Positions 34,259 to 42,804 of a stretch of 64,000 nucleotides of DNA are shown here, piece by piece; the first letter of the stretch is position 1, and every line of letters begins with the position of its first letter. This stretch comes from Fictibacillus fluitans. Its GTDB lineage: Bacteria > Bacillota > Bacilli > Bacillales > Fictibacillaceae. A program made the position numbers and the translations under genes. The notes under the pieces are model-generated. The model did not search any database and was not told the DNA's origin. It was given only the letters and a program-made list of their open reading frames with translations. The DNA is taken from positions 62,001 to 126,000 of the forward strand of contig NZ_JAUHTR010000009.1 of assembly GCF_030418125.1 (NCBI RefSeq), read 5' to 3'.

Positions 34259-35512
34259 TTAACTGATTAATGGCGTGTCATCCGCTTTTATGGTCTCTCC
34301 CAGTGCGGGCAGGGAAATTTCAGCGATGGTTCCCTGTCCCCGTTTACTTTTAAAACGCAAATTTCCATGGTGGTTCTCAATAATCTTTTTGCTGACCACC
34401 AGTCCAAGGCCTTTACCGTTTTCTTTGGTCGTATAGAACGGATGGCCGAGCTGCTGTAGTTCTGAAGCAGACATGCCTACCCCTTCATCCTTAATGTAGA
34501 GAAGCAAAGTCCCTTGTTCTCCTGTTGTTGCTGTTACAGTAACATTACCCCCATCCGGCATCGATTCAATCGCATTTTTAATAAGATTGACAAGCATTTT
34601 CTTGATTTGGTTTTCCTCTCCAAGGATCTTTCCGCTTTCAATCGGAAATTCACTGTTGAGTATGACATTATTAAGATTTGCCTGGGTATTCAAAAGCTTG
34701 GTCACCTGCTTGATGAGGGGAACCACATCGAGGGATGTAGTAATGGTCATGTGTGGCTTGGCCAGCACCATAAATTCATTGGTGATGAGATTAATGGACT
34801 CAATTTCGTCCAGCATAATGGTCAAATAGGTCTTTATTTCAGGAGAAGAAGGCGTGTTCATCAAGGTTTGTGTAAATCCTTTGAGTGTTGTCAGCGGATT
34901 GCGGATTTCATGGGCGACCCCTGCAGCCAGTTCTCCGACAACGGCTAACTTTTCGGATTCACGGATTTTTTGTTCCACGCGCCGAACGACCGTCAAATCC
35001 TTCATCGTTCCAACAATTCCACGAATTTCGTTGTCCACGTAATAGGGAATGTTCGTCACTTCGGCATCAAACTCGCTCCCCTCCTTTTTCATGACTCGGG
35101 TTTCAACCTGCAGGGACTCGCCGCCAAGTGTTCGTTGAAACAGCGATTCAAGCCGGCTGGGATTGGCATGGGCTAAAAGAAAGAAATATGGCTTTCCTAT
35201 CAGTTCCTCGGATGTATATCCCGTAAGTTCTTCGAGCGATCGGTTCACCACAGTCAATTTTCGATCTTTGTTGATGATATAAACACCATCAGGATTAAGT
35301 TCAATTAAGGAATGGTTCTGCTGCTTGCTTTCTTGCAGCTGGGCAGATTTAAGCTTCAGCTGTTGGTCACTCCATTTTCCCGCCATATAAAGCAAGCAAA
35401 TAAAGAGGACGGCTGTTGAGACATGGGAAATGGTGATTACAGCAAAATCCAATGTGGCAAAATATATCATAGCTGCAATTGGTAAGACTTCGATGTATAA
35501 AGTATGTTCCAT
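34259..35512 (-). CDS. PAS-domain sensor histidine kinase, sporulation-kinase-like
   Basis: A 417-aa membrane histidine kinase. It has two short membrane helices within residues 8-45, a PAS domain at about 65-180 (ELNPDGVYIINKD, NRSLEELTGY), a HisKA domain with H201 in AGVAHEIRNPLTTLKGF, and a HATPase_c domain with NLIKNAIES (N box), DEGVGM (G1) and GKGLGLVVSKKIIENH (G2). This arrangement and the HEIRNPLT phrase resemble the B. subtilis Kin sporulation kinases that feed Spo0F. GAGGAGG lies 12 nt before the ATG. No response regulator is adjacent, which also fits an orphan phosphorelay kinase. It is not part of the B. subtilis gene order here. Confidence 0.82.
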   Translation of the reverse strand: MEHTLYIEVLPIAAMIYFATLDFAVITISHVSTAVLFICLLYMAGKWSDQQLKLKSAQLQESKQQNHSLIELNPDGVYIINKDRKLTVVNRSLEELTGYTSEELIGKPYFFLLAHANPSRLESLFQRTLGGESLQVETRVMKKEGSEFDAEVTNIPYYVDNEIRGIVGTMKDLTVVRRVEQKIRESEKLAVVGELAAGVAHEIRNPLTTLKGFTQTLMNTPSSPEIKTYLTIMLDEIESINLITNEFMVLAKPHMTITTSLDVVPLIKQVTKLLNTQANLNNVILNSEFPIESGKILGEENQIKKMLVNLIKNAIESMPDGGNVTVTATTGEQGTLLLYIKDEGVGMSASELQQLGHPFYTTKENGKGLGLVVSKKIIENHHGNLRFKSKRGQGTIAEISLPALGETIKADDTPLIS

Positions 35513-35711
35513 GATAGTAAAGCCCCTCCTCTAACTGAGTATATTGAACTAATTTCTTACAGATTCGATATTTTCCTTCTCATTGTTACAAATTGCCACC
35601 TTTTTCACTGAGTTCAGAAGTTGGGCCCGATCAGTGGCTTCATCCGTTTCCTGACCTTCATTTGAGGGTAAACTCAATGAAAAAATAAAATAATGGGAGT
35701 GTGCCATATAT

Positions 35712-36683
35712 ATGGGAGAAAAATATTTTATCGGCGTGGACATTGGAGGAACTAATGTGGAAAGCGCCATTTTTACACCGGATGGAACGATTGTTGCGAG
35801 CCGTGAATTTTCCACACAGGATTTTGTGGATTCGGGAGTACTCGAGGAACTGGCAAGGCAGACGAAAGAAATGGCAGAAGAAAAAAATATCCGCTGGAAT
35901 GAAATTTCGGCTGTGGGCATTGGGGCACCAGGAATCATTGACCCTGCCAGGGGAATCGTGTTTAATGCACCCAACTTAAAATGGAAGGACTATCAGCTGA
36001 AGGAGGAAGCGGAAGCTTTGCTGGATGTTCCGGTGTATATAGATAATGATGTGAACACAGGTCTGTTGGGGGAAGTGTATTACGGTGCTGCCAAAGGCAA
36101 GGATAATGTTCTATTGTTCATGATTGGAACAAGCATTGGTGCGGGAATGATGGTGAACGGGCAAATCTATCGGGGTGCTCATTGGGCATCAGGCGAAGTG
36201 GGGCATATGATCAGTGACCCTGAGGCTGCCTCTGGCGGATTTGCCCCGATCAGAGATGGATACGGATTTTTGAGCAGCAAAATGGGTGGGGTAGCCATCG
36301 CCCACCATTACCAGGAAGCGAAACGGCTTGAGGGCGGATATTCGGAAGAGCAGCTTAGAGATATTAAAACGTCCGATGTTTTCAGCTTGGCGGATCAGGG
36401 AGACAAATTGGCGAACGGGATTATTCGTGAAGGGATTGTCCACATGGGAATGGCCATTGTCAATGCTGCCGCACTGCTTAATCCGCAAGTGATCGTTTTA
36501 GGCGGGGGAGTGGCGTTATCGGGTCAGTGGTTTATCGGAAAAATCAGAAGCATGCTCGATGAATTTGTACCTTGCCCCACTGAGCTTGTACTCGCAGGCC
36601 TTGAGGATCAGTCGGCAATATACGGAGCATTGGCGCTTTGCCAGCTCATGCATAAGGAAAAAGTGGAAGCAGGAAAGTGTTAG
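35712..36683 (+). CDS. ROK-family sugar kinase lacking the usual zinc motif
   Basis: A ROK (repressor/ORF/kinase) protein of 323 aa. The ATP-binding phosphate-1 motif GVDIGGTNVESAIF is at residues 8-21, the catalytic aspartate is in DNDVNTGLLGE near 112-122, and the second phosphate motif is IGTSIGAGMMVNGQIYRG near 137-154. GEVGHM is present near 160. The CxCGxxGC zinc-binding signature that normally follows is absent, replaced by a segment rich in Ala, Ser and Gly. There is no DNA-binding domain, so it is probably a glucokinase or other hexose/HexNAc kinase rather than a repressor. Substrate is unknown. Confidence 0.85.
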   Translation: MGEKYFIGVDIGGTNVESAIFTPDGTIVASREFSTQDFVDSGVLEELARQTKEMAEEKNIRWNEISAVGIGAPGIIDPARGIVFNAPNLKWKDYQLKEEAEALLDVPVYIDNDVNTGLLGEVYYGAAKGKDNVLLFMIGTSIGAGMMVNGQIYRGAHWASGEVGHMISDPEAASGGFAPIRDGYGFLSSKMGGVAIAHHYQEAKRLEGGYSEEQLRDIKTSDVFSLADQGDKLANGIIREGIVHMGMAIVNAAALLNPQVIVLGGGVALSGQWFIGKIRSMLDEFVPCPTELVLAGLEDQSAIYGALALCQLMHKEKVEAGKC

Positions 36684-36716
36684 CAGGGCACAGAATGTAA
36701 ATAAAAACAAAGAAAT

Positions 36717-36746
36717 GCGCCGTTTTGATGAAAACGGCGCTTGTTT
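36717..36746 (+). terminator. Terminator after the ROK gene
   Basis: GCGCCGTTTT at 36717-36726 pairs perfectly with AAAACGGCGC at 36731-36740, followed by TTGTTT. Confidence 0.75.
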
Positions 36747-36807
36747 CGTGTAAACTACTATCGTAGAAGAGAGGATGAATAAATCTCTGTCAGGAAAGGA
36801 AATTACA

Positions 36808-37656
36808 ATGAAGAAGGTAGCTATTATTACAGACAGCACTGCCTACATACCGGAGCACGTCAGAAAAGAAAAAAACATTGTAATGATTCCGCTCAACGTT
36901 ATTTTTGGCAATGAAACGTACAAGGAAGAAGTGGAACTCAAAAAAGATGATTTTTATGAGATGGTGGGGAAGGGAGGAGACCTCCCGAAAACGTCGCAGC
37001 CATCCATCGGTGAACTGGCAGATACACTTGAGGCGTTATCAGAGGAATATGATGAAGCGGTGATGATTACATTGTCCAGCGGCATCAGCGGCACCTATCA
37101 AAGTGCACTGAGCGTGGCGGATATGGTAGAAAACATAAAGCTTCATGTGTTTGATTCCGAAATCAGCTGTGCCCCCCAAGCTCATTACGTATATACGTCT
37201 GTGGATATGGCTAACGAAGGTGCGGATGGAGCGCAGATCATGGAGAAGCTGAACGAAATCAAATCGCAGGGGATTCCAGCTTATTTCGTGGTGGATGACC
37301 TGAACCACCTGCACCGGGGCGGGCGAATGAATGCGGCTCAGCTTTTGTTCGGAAACCTTCTCCAAATTAAGCCGGTCCTTCATTTCCAGGATAAAAAGAT
37401 CGTTCCATTCGAAAAAATCCGTACAAAGAAAAAAGCGATCGGCCGGATCCACCAGCTGATGAGTCAATCCGTCATTCCTGAAGAAAGCTTTTACGTCAGC
37501 GTTATCCATGCCCAGCGTGAGGAAGAGGCAAAAGAAATCGCAGCAGAAATTCAGACGAAATACCCGAATGCCAGCGTAGCCATCGATTATTTTGGCCCGG
37601 TGATTGGCACCCATCTCGGTGAAGGTTCTCTCGGCATTACCTGGATGAAAAATTAA
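36808..37656 (+). CDS. degV: DegV family fatty-acid-binding protein
   Basis: A 282-aa DegV protein. DegV/FakB proteins bind fatty acids and present them to the fatty acid kinase FakA. The opening KKVAIITDSTAYIP is typical. SQPSIGELADTLE near 74-86 and TLSSGISGTYQSA near 98-110 line the acyl pocket. HRGGRMNAAQ near 170-179 and IKPVLHF near 189-195 are family marks. The frame is open 11 codons upstream to 36775, but family alignment and AAAGG upstream favour the ATG at 36808. It occupies the place of B. subtilis degV (yviA) between degU and comFA, with the ROK and PAS-kinase genes inserted before it. Confidence 0.92.
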   Translation: MKKVAIITDSTAYIPEHVRKEKNIVMIPLNVIFGNETYKEEVELKKDDFYEMVGKGGDLPKTSQPSIGELADTLEALSEEYDEAVMITLSSGISGTYQSALSVADMVENIKLHVFDSEISCAPQAHYVYTSVDMANEGADGAQIMEKLNEIKSQGIPAYFVVDDLNHLHRGGRMNAAQLLFGNLLQIKPVLHFQDKKIVPFEKIRTKKKAIGRIHQLMSQSVIPEESFYVSVIHAQREEEAKEIAAEIQTKYPNASVAIDYFGPVIGTHLGEGSLGITWMKN

Positions 37657-37678
37657 ATCATTATCTGGAGGGATTTTT

Positions 37679-37714
37679 ATGAAAATTCCTTATCAACAGG
37701 AGACAACGTCATGA
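37679..37714 (+). CDS. 11-codon leader ORF coupled to comFA
   Basis: GGAGGG at 37667-37672 lies 6 nt before an ATG that opens an 11-codon frame (MKIPYQQETTS). Its TGA at 37712-37714 overlaps the comFA ATG at 37711-37713 as ATGA. The leader also contains, in CAGGAG, the comFA ribosome site. Ribosomes ending here are placed on the comFA start, so this looks like a translational coupling or leader-peptide element. It is too short to judge by composition, and it may have no product role. Confidence 0.5.
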   Translation: MKIPYQQETTS

Positions 37715-39210
37715 GGTTTGTCTCCTTTTTTGTTGATGGAAAAACAAGGATAGCACCTGAATCTTTAGCACCGCATAACCACCTATTTACTGCCTCCTCT
37801 TTTTACAATCTCCCTGATTTTGACCAGCCTCTTATTAATGAAGACTTCTCGTATAACCCCACGCTTCAAGCTGAACTATCTGGAAAACTCCTCTTACTGG
37901 ATGAACTTTCCCTTTCTTTGGATGAGATACAAGAACACTATAATCATGGCTTTATCCGCTACAGCAAAGGAATAGAAACTAAACAAGGATATGATAAGTG
38001 CAGCCGTTGCGGAAACAGCGAAAACCGTTTGTTTGCGTCGTTTTCCTGCTACCGCTGCAAGGAACCCCAATGCACCTACTGCCGGAACTGTATCATGATG
38101 GGCCGGATCAGCCAATGTACACCGCTCGTTTCATGGTGCGGCCCTGAATTGGAATGGAGGGACAGCAACAGTGAACTGGTGTGGGAGGGTATATTGTCAC
38201 CTGAACAGCTGAAGGCTTCCGATACGCTGGTGGAGAAGATTGGCATGAAGGATAAACTGCTCATCTGGGCGGTGTGCGGTTCGGGAAAAACCGAGGTGCT
38301 TTTTCAAGGAATAGAAAAAGCATTGAAAGACGGTCAGAGGGTCTGTATCGCCACTCCAAGAACTGACGTGGTGCTTGAATTACTCCCTCGGTTCAGGAGA
38401 ATATTCCCGGGTATTACTTTGTCATGTCTTTACGGAGGGAGTATGGATAAGTTAGAAGGTGCCCAGCTTATCCTTTCCACGACTCATCAGCTGTTCCGAT
38501 ATCGGGAGGCCTTTGATTTAATCATTGTTGATGAAGTGGATGCTTTCCCGTTTTCTTATGATAAAACCCTGGCATTTGCCGTTCAGCAAGCCAAAAAAGA
38601 AGAAGCACTCATCGTTTATTTAAGTGCGACTCCTGACAGGAATATGAAACAACAGGCGGAAGACGGCAAGCTTCCTTTTGTAAAAATTCCGAAGCGGTAT
38701 CACGGATTCCCTCTTCCCGTTCCCCGTTTTGTCTGGTGCGGTCACTGGAAAAAAGGGTTGAAAAGGAACAAACTCCCCCGTTATGTGATGAACTGGATCA
38801 GCCGTCAGATGGAGAGGAACAGGCAGAGCTTTCTTTTTGTCCCCTCTGTACGAATGCTGGACCAGATTGTGCCGATTTTGAAGGAAGTGAACGCTAAGAT
38901 TGAGGGAGTTCATGCAGAGGACCCGGATCGAAAGGTTAAAGTAATGAGGTTCAGGCATGGTGCAACTCCTATTCTGGTGACGACCACCATATTGGAGCGC
39001 GGTGTAACGATACCGTTTACCGATGTGGCGGTCCTTGGAGCAGAAGAAGAGATATTCAGTGAAAGTGCGCTTGTCCAAATTTCCGGACGTGCCGGCCGCA
39101 GCAAGGATGATCCTGCCGGTGAAGTTCTCTTTTTCCATTATGGGAAAACCAAAGCGATGGTTCAGGCGAAGCGGCATATCGAGCAAATGAACAGGGAGGC
39201 GGGTTTATGA
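37711..39210 (+). CDS. comFA: Competence DNA helicase/translocase ComFA
   Basis: A 499-aa DEAD-box-related ATPase that drives uptake of single-stranded DNA during transformation. An N-terminal region is followed by a four-cysteine zinc site (CSRCGN near 90 and CYRCK/CTYCRNC near 112-125). The Walker A motif is WAVCGSGKTE near 186-195, then CIATPRTDVVLEL, the DEVDAFP box near 276-282, YLSATPDRNM near 304-313, and motif VI QISGRAGRSKDDP near 453-465. It is longer than B. subtilis ComFA (463 aa) at the N terminus. AGGAG is 8 nt before the ATG. It overlaps comFC by 4 nt. Confidence 0.95.
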   Translation: MRFVSFFVDGKTRIAPESLAPHNHLFTASSFYNLPDFDQPLINEDFSYNPTLQAELSGKLLLLDELSLSLDEIQEHYNHGFIRYSKGIETKQGYDKCSRCGNSENRLFASFSCYRCKEPQCTYCRNCIMMGRISQCTPLVSWCGPELEWRDSNSELVWEGILSPEQLKASDTLVEKIGMKDKLLIWAVCGSGKTEVLFQGIEKALKDGQRVCIATPRTDVVLELLPRFRRIFPGITLSCLYGGSMDKLEGAQLILSTTHQLFRYREAFDLIIVDEVDAFPFSYDKTLAFAVQQAKKEEALIVYLSATPDRNMKQQAEDGKLPFVKIPKRYHGFPLPVPRFVWCGHWKKGLKRNKLPRYVMNWISRQMERNRQSFLFVPSVRMLDQIVPILKEVNAKIEGVHAEDPDRKVKVMRFRHGATPILVTTTILERGVTIPFTDVAVLGAEEEIFSESALVQISGRAGRSKDDPAGEVLFFHYGKTKAMVQAKRHIEQMNREAGL

Positions 39211-39920
39211 ATTATTGCGTGTACTGCCATGAGGCATTTTTTGAACCGGTCAGCTGGCAGTTTATAGCGGGGCTCTCGGAGTCACTGTCGTTTTGTGAAG
39301 AGTGCTCTTCATCTTTTGAGGCGATTAACGGGGAATGCTGCAGAATGTGCGGAAGGTCTTTTCGGTTATTTCCCGAGCAATATCGACAAAAACAATGCTG
39401 CACTGACTGCGTTCGTTGGGAGGAACACGAGGAATGGAGCGGAGTACTGACGAAAAACCGGTCATTGTATGTTTACAATGATTTTCTGAGAAAGGTAATC
39501 AGCACGCTGAAATACAGAGGAGATGCCGAGCTCGTTCAGGGATTGAAAACTCCATTTTGCAAATTGTACAAGAAGGAATTCAGGGGAAAGATGATTGTCC
39601 CTGTTCCGTTAAGCGAGGAAAGGCACTATGAGCGGGGATTTAACCAGGCGAGGCTTATGGCGGAGCTGCTGGGTGGAGAAATAGTATCTCCCTTGGAACG
39701 GGTTATTCATGAAAAAAAGCAAAGCAAAAAGTCGAGAAAGGAGCGGCTGAACATTCAGGAGAACATCTTTCAAGCTTCAAAGGAAGCGGGGAAAGTAAAA
39801 GGGAAGAGCATTCTTCTGATTGATGATGTTTATACGACAGGCGCCACGATCCGCCAGGCGGCGAAAGTCCTGAGGGAAGCTGGTGCTCTTGAGGTTTCGT
39901 CCATGACGGTGGGGAGGTAG
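39207..39920 (+). CDS. comFC: Competence protein ComFC
   Basis: A 237-aa ComFC/GntX protein. The N-terminal part holds paired cysteines of a zinc site (CVYC, CEEC, CRMCG, CCTDC). The C-terminal part is a phosphoribosyltransferase-like fold with VPVPLSEERHYERGFNQA near 132-149 and the PRPP loop ILLIDDVYTTGATI near 202-215. ComFC works with ComFA in DNA uptake. In B. subtilis comFB lies between comFA and comFC. Here the start ATG overlaps the comFA stop directly, so comFB is absent. Confidence 0.93.
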   Translation: MNYCVYCHEAFFEPVSWQFIAGLSESLSFCEECSSSFEAINGECCRMCGRSFRLFPEQYRQKQCCTDCVRWEEHEEWSGVLTKNRSLYVYNDFLRKVISTLKYRGDAELVQGLKTPFCKLYKKEFRGKMIVPVPLSEERHYERGFNQARLMAELLGGEIVSPLERVIHEKKQSKKSRKERLNIQENIFQASKEAGKVKGKSILLIDDVYTTGATIRQAAKVLREAGALEVSSMTVGR

Positions 39921-40057
39921 CGGGCAAATGGAAAACAGGTGAAAAGTGCCTGATACCATTCAACAGAGGAAAGTTGCAGAAAGATGGGACCGTCGTACCA
40001 TATGAAGTGATTATTACTTCCTATTTTTGTCTAAAACCTTCATCTCTTCCGTGTTAA

Positions 40058-40065
40058 TCCGATAT
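40058..40065 (+). promoter_or_regulatory. SigD-like -10 box without a matching -35
   Basis: TCCGATAT matches the SigD -10 consensus GCCGATAT at seven of eight positions, 48 bp before the flgM-like start. The expected TAAA about 15 bp upstream is not there. The nearest TAAA (40032) is 22 bp away, so the promoter may be decayed. Confidence 0.4.
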
Positions 40066-40112
40066 AAAGAGTAGTCAGGCAGATGTTTTTATCTGCGGAA
40101 GAGGTGTAACTC

Positions 40113-40292
40113 ATGAAGATTAACAGAATAAATTACCTGAATATGAATCCATATAAAAATCAGCCCGCCACTTGCAGGCATGAAAAGCTTCAACACATTA
40201 AAAACAAGATCGATGCCGGTCAATATCAAGCTGATCTGATGGAAGTTGCCCGCAAATTTTATGAGTACTGGATAATCAGGAGGAAATTATAG
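40113..40292 (+). CDS. flgM: Short FlgM-like anti-SigD factor, internally truncated
   Basis: A 59-codon gene with GAGGTG 6 nt before the ATG. Its ends resemble FlgM, the anti-sigma factor that holds SigD: the N terminus MKINR.....NPYKNQ and the C-terminal helix IKNKIDAGQYQADLMEVARKFYEYW, which in FlgM contacts the sigma factor. B. subtilis FlgM has 88 residues. The missing part is the middle, with the DKIEIS-type segment. It follows comFC, as flgM does in B. subtilis (yvyF is missing), and a SigD-like -10 box lies upstream. It could be a minimal functional FlgM or a decaying relic, since no flagellar genes follow. Confidence 0.65.
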   Translation: MKINRINYLNMNPYKNQPATCRHEKLQHIKNKIDAGQYQADLMEVARKFYEYWIIRRKL

Positions 40293-40296
40293 CATG

Positions 40297-40330
40297 AAAA
40301 AAGAGCACCGGCCCGATGGCCGTTGCTCAT
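40297..40330 (-). terminator. Terminator for the gene at 40340
   Basis: GAGCACCGGCC pairs with GGCCGTTGCTC around CGAT. The six A to the left give a T run on the minus strand. Confidence 0.75.
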
Positions 40331-40339
40331 TCATTCGTC

Positions 40340-40927
40340 TTATTGATTTCTTAGCAGGTTCACATGATCGGCTTTTCCATTTTTGCCGATAATAAATTCC
40401 AGTTCAAAATCACCGGTTTCATAAATATAGCTTGTTTCTCCTGTTTCCCGCAGGTGCCGGATGTGGTCGGCACTTCCAATTTCATCACCGAGCATCTTCA
40501 CGGTGATTCCGCCGATGCTGTGGTCACGCTCGACATTGGTTCCGAGATTCCTGATTTCTTTGATGATGTTATTTTTGTCATAAGAAAAAGCGTAGCCGGG
40601 ATTTCCCATTTCGGCATGATAAATCTCAAAGTCACTGGTTTTGGATATAGGCGTGCTTGGCGGTCCCCATTTTTCATGAACGTCTGCCTTCGTTGATTTC
40701 CCGATATAAAAATCAAACGCATTATTCGGGAAGTGGCCTTCATAAGCACTGTAATAGATGGTGGTCAATTTTTCGGCGGCATCTTTTTCCGCCGCTGTGC
40801 TCTGATCAGATACTTTGGCAGATGCAGCATGTGCTGTGCCGTTAAAGGAGATCATGCCTGTTCCTAAAACGGAGCCCGTGAGCAGTGAAGCGGTCATCAG
40901 CGTAATTGCTCGTTTCTTCGGTAACAT
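40340..40927 (-). CDS. Exported YjgB-like (DUF4309) protein
   Basis: A 195-aa secreted protein. A signal peptide of about 34 residues ends in AHA-A. The mature part shows IGKSTKADVHEKWGPP, IYHAEMGNPGYAFSYDKNN and a repeated beta-rich layout that I recognise from B. subtilis YjgB/YoaW-type DUF4309 proteins, whose role is unknown. The frame is open to 40957, but AGGAGGG precedes the ATG at 40927 and this start gives a regular signal peptide. It ends at its own terminator and starts about 50 nt downstream of the acyltransferase gene, so the two may be co-transcribed. Confidence 0.72.
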   Translation of the reverse strand: MLPKKRAITLMTASLLTGSVLGTGMISFNGTAHAASAKVSDQSTAAEKDAAEKLTTIYYSAYEGHFPNNAFDFYIGKSTKADVHEKWGPPSTPISKTSDFEIYHAEMGNPGYAFSYDKNNIIKEIRNLGTNVERDHSIGGITVKMLGDEIGSADHIRHLRETGETSYIYETGDFELEFIIGKNGKADHVNLLRNQ

Positions 40928-40977
40928 TGTATCCCTCCTATATATAGTTTTTTCCACAGCTGTTAAATATTGAAACC

Positions 40978-42804
40978 TTAATTTAATGCACGCTCCACCA
41001 ATCTTGCATAGGCGAGAGCCCCTTTCGGTTTAAGGTGCACCCCATCTTCATAAAAGTAGGATGATTGACCATTGCTTGCCTGGTTCCAATTGACAAGCTT
41101 GGTGTGCGGATGATGGGCAGCCACTTCCTGAATGGTTTGATTGACTTCTTTTTCCCAGGGACGGGGCACCTTGCTGTTAATAAGAACGATATTTTTATCT
41201 TTGCCAGCTTCATTAAGTACACTGATCAGCTGCTGTTTGGAGAAGGGGCCATTGGTTCCGAGCCCAATCACGATAGTATCTCCGAGACTTCCCTTGGATT
41301 TCATCTGATCAATGACTTTCGGTGCATCTGTCAGCTGTCTTCCTATTTTTGCATCCACTGTTGCATCCGGGAATTTTTTCTTCAGATACGGAGCCACATT
41401 CACCATGACGGAGTCACCGATAACCGTAATCCGATGGTCTTCTGGTTTCGCAGCGGGTTTAGGGTCCTTTTTTGGTGGAGCTTTTGGCTTAGCGTTATCC
41501 TTTTGCTGATCCTTCGGTTTTTCAGTTTTTTCAGGCTGAGGATGAACATATGCATGCTCAGCTTTCTTTTCCTGTCCGGCTTCAAGCTTTTGAAAGCCTG
41601 GAATCACGACGGTAAACAAGATAATTAAAATAGCAGCAGCGGAACACCCAAGAATGGATTTCTGCAGCAGCGTCGTGCGTTTCCAAGAAACTGCAGGAAG
41701 TGCCAGCTTTTCCTTCCAAGTTTTAAAAGCACCTTGGCGTACAGGCTCTTCGATAAAATGCCAGGAAAGCGACGCCAGAATTATGATTAACGCAAATTGC
41801 ATCCATCCAAGCCATGAGGCGTCCCCAGTTGTCTGTGACGGATGGGTAAGCACGATGACTGGAAAGTGCCATAAGTAAATGCCGTACGACCGTACACCGA
41901 TCCAGCGAAGCGGCTTCCATCCCATAATAGAGCCGAGTTTGCTTGCAGGGTGGGCAAGTGCAGCAACAAGTAGCGCCGTACAAACAGACAGCAGCACCAT
42001 TCCACCGCGGTACAAAAAGGAATCAAACTGGCTGGTCAGCACAATGAGCAGCAGAATCCCAACAAGGCCGGTCGTCCCGGCAATATCCAGTGCAATCCTT
42101 GGTTCTCTTGGCAGATGGATGGAAAGCTTTCTGCTCGGCCATACAAGTGCCAGTGCAGCACCGATGAGCAAGGAAAAAGCTCTCGTGTCCGTTCCGTAAT
42201 ACACACGGCTCGGATCCTGTCCCGGTGTATAAAGAAGCGCCATTAAAATGGCCGAAAGAGCAGCAGCTCCAAGAATGAACCGAAGGAGAATGTTCCGTTT
42301 TCCAATGAACCGCAAGCCCGCCAGCAGCAGGAGAGGCCACAGTAAGTAGAACTGCTCTTCTACCGCCAGAGACCAAAGATGGTTTAGCGGGGACGGCGGA
42401 CCGAATTGAGCAAAATAGGAAACTTTATGAAAAATAAGCCACCAGTTGCTGAAGTATAAAAGAACAGAAAGCAAATTACCCCAGAGGTCCAGTAGAAAGG
42501 AATGCTCAAACAGCAGGATCCACAAGATGACAACGAACAGCATGGACAGCAGAGCCGGCAGCAGCCTTCTCGCTCTTCTGATCCAAAATTTCCTGAAATC
42601 TATTTTTCCGGTCCTGAGGTACTCCGTTGCAATGATGTCTGTGATCAGGTAGCCGGATAAAACAAAAAAGATGCCCACACCAAGCAAACCGCCGGGTGTC
42701 CAGCCGAGGTTCAAGTGGTAGGCGATAACTGCCAGCACCGCCAGTGCTCTTAGCCCGTCTATTCCGGGCATGTACCTTTTATTCTTCTGGGTGGGTTCAG
42801 GCAT
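40978..42804 (-). CDS. OatA-like acyltransferase with C-terminal SGNH domain
   Basis: A 608-aa protein. Residues 1 to about 375 are an Acyl_transf_3 membrane domain with about 10-11 helices (GIDGLRALAVLAVIAYH with the conserved His, and GVGIFFVLSGYLIT). A Lys/Pro-rich linker spans about 400-445. The extracytoplasmic SGNH esterase domain has GDSVMVNVAPYL (Ser in block I), GLGTNGPF and the DGVHLKPKG Asp-His pair near the end. This is the plan of peptidoglycan O-acetyltransferase OatA, which acetylates MurNAc O6 and gives lysozyme resistance. O-acetylation of wall polymer or exopolysaccharide is the alternative. It has AGGGGGGAA upstream. Confidence 0.87.
   Translation of the reverse strand: MPEPTQKNKRYMPGIDGLRALAVLAVIAYHLNLGWTPGGLLGVGIFFVLSGYLITDIIATEYLRTGKIDFRKFWIRRARRLLPALLSMLFVVILWILLFEHSFLLDLWGNLLSVLLYFSNWWLIFHKVSYFAQFGPPSPLNHLWSLAVEEQFYLLWPLLLLAGLRFIGKRNILLRFILGAAALSAILMALLYTPGQDPSRVYYGTDTRAFSLLIGAALALVWPSRKLSIHLPREPRIALDIAGTTGLVGILLLIVLTSQFDSFLYRGGMVLLSVCTALLVAALAHPASKLGSIMGWKPLRWIGVRSYGIYLWHFPVIVLTHPSQTTGDASWLGWMQFALIIILASLSWHFIEEPVRQGAFKTWKEKLALPAVSWKRTTLLQKSILGCSAAAILIILFTVVIPGFQKLEAGQEKKAEHAYVHPQPEKTEKPKDQQKDNAKPKAPPKKDPKPAAKPEDHRITVIGDSVMVNVAPYLKKKFPDATVDAKIGRQLTDAPKVIDQMKSKGSLGDTIVIGLGTNGPFSKQQLISVLNEAGKDKNIVLINSKVPRPWEKEVNQTIQEVAAHHPHTKLVNWNQASNGQSSYFYEDGVHLKPKGALAYARLVERALN

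Noticed and set aside
37650-37680. ComK box upstream of comFA
   Set aside because: B. subtilis comFA is ComK-controlled, so I looked for paired AAAA-N5-TTTT boxes. The degV-comFA gap is short and holds no convincing pair.
40032-40065. A complete SigD promoter for flgM
   Set aside because: The -10 is good, but the nearest TAAA is 22 bp away instead of about 15, so I list only the -10 box.
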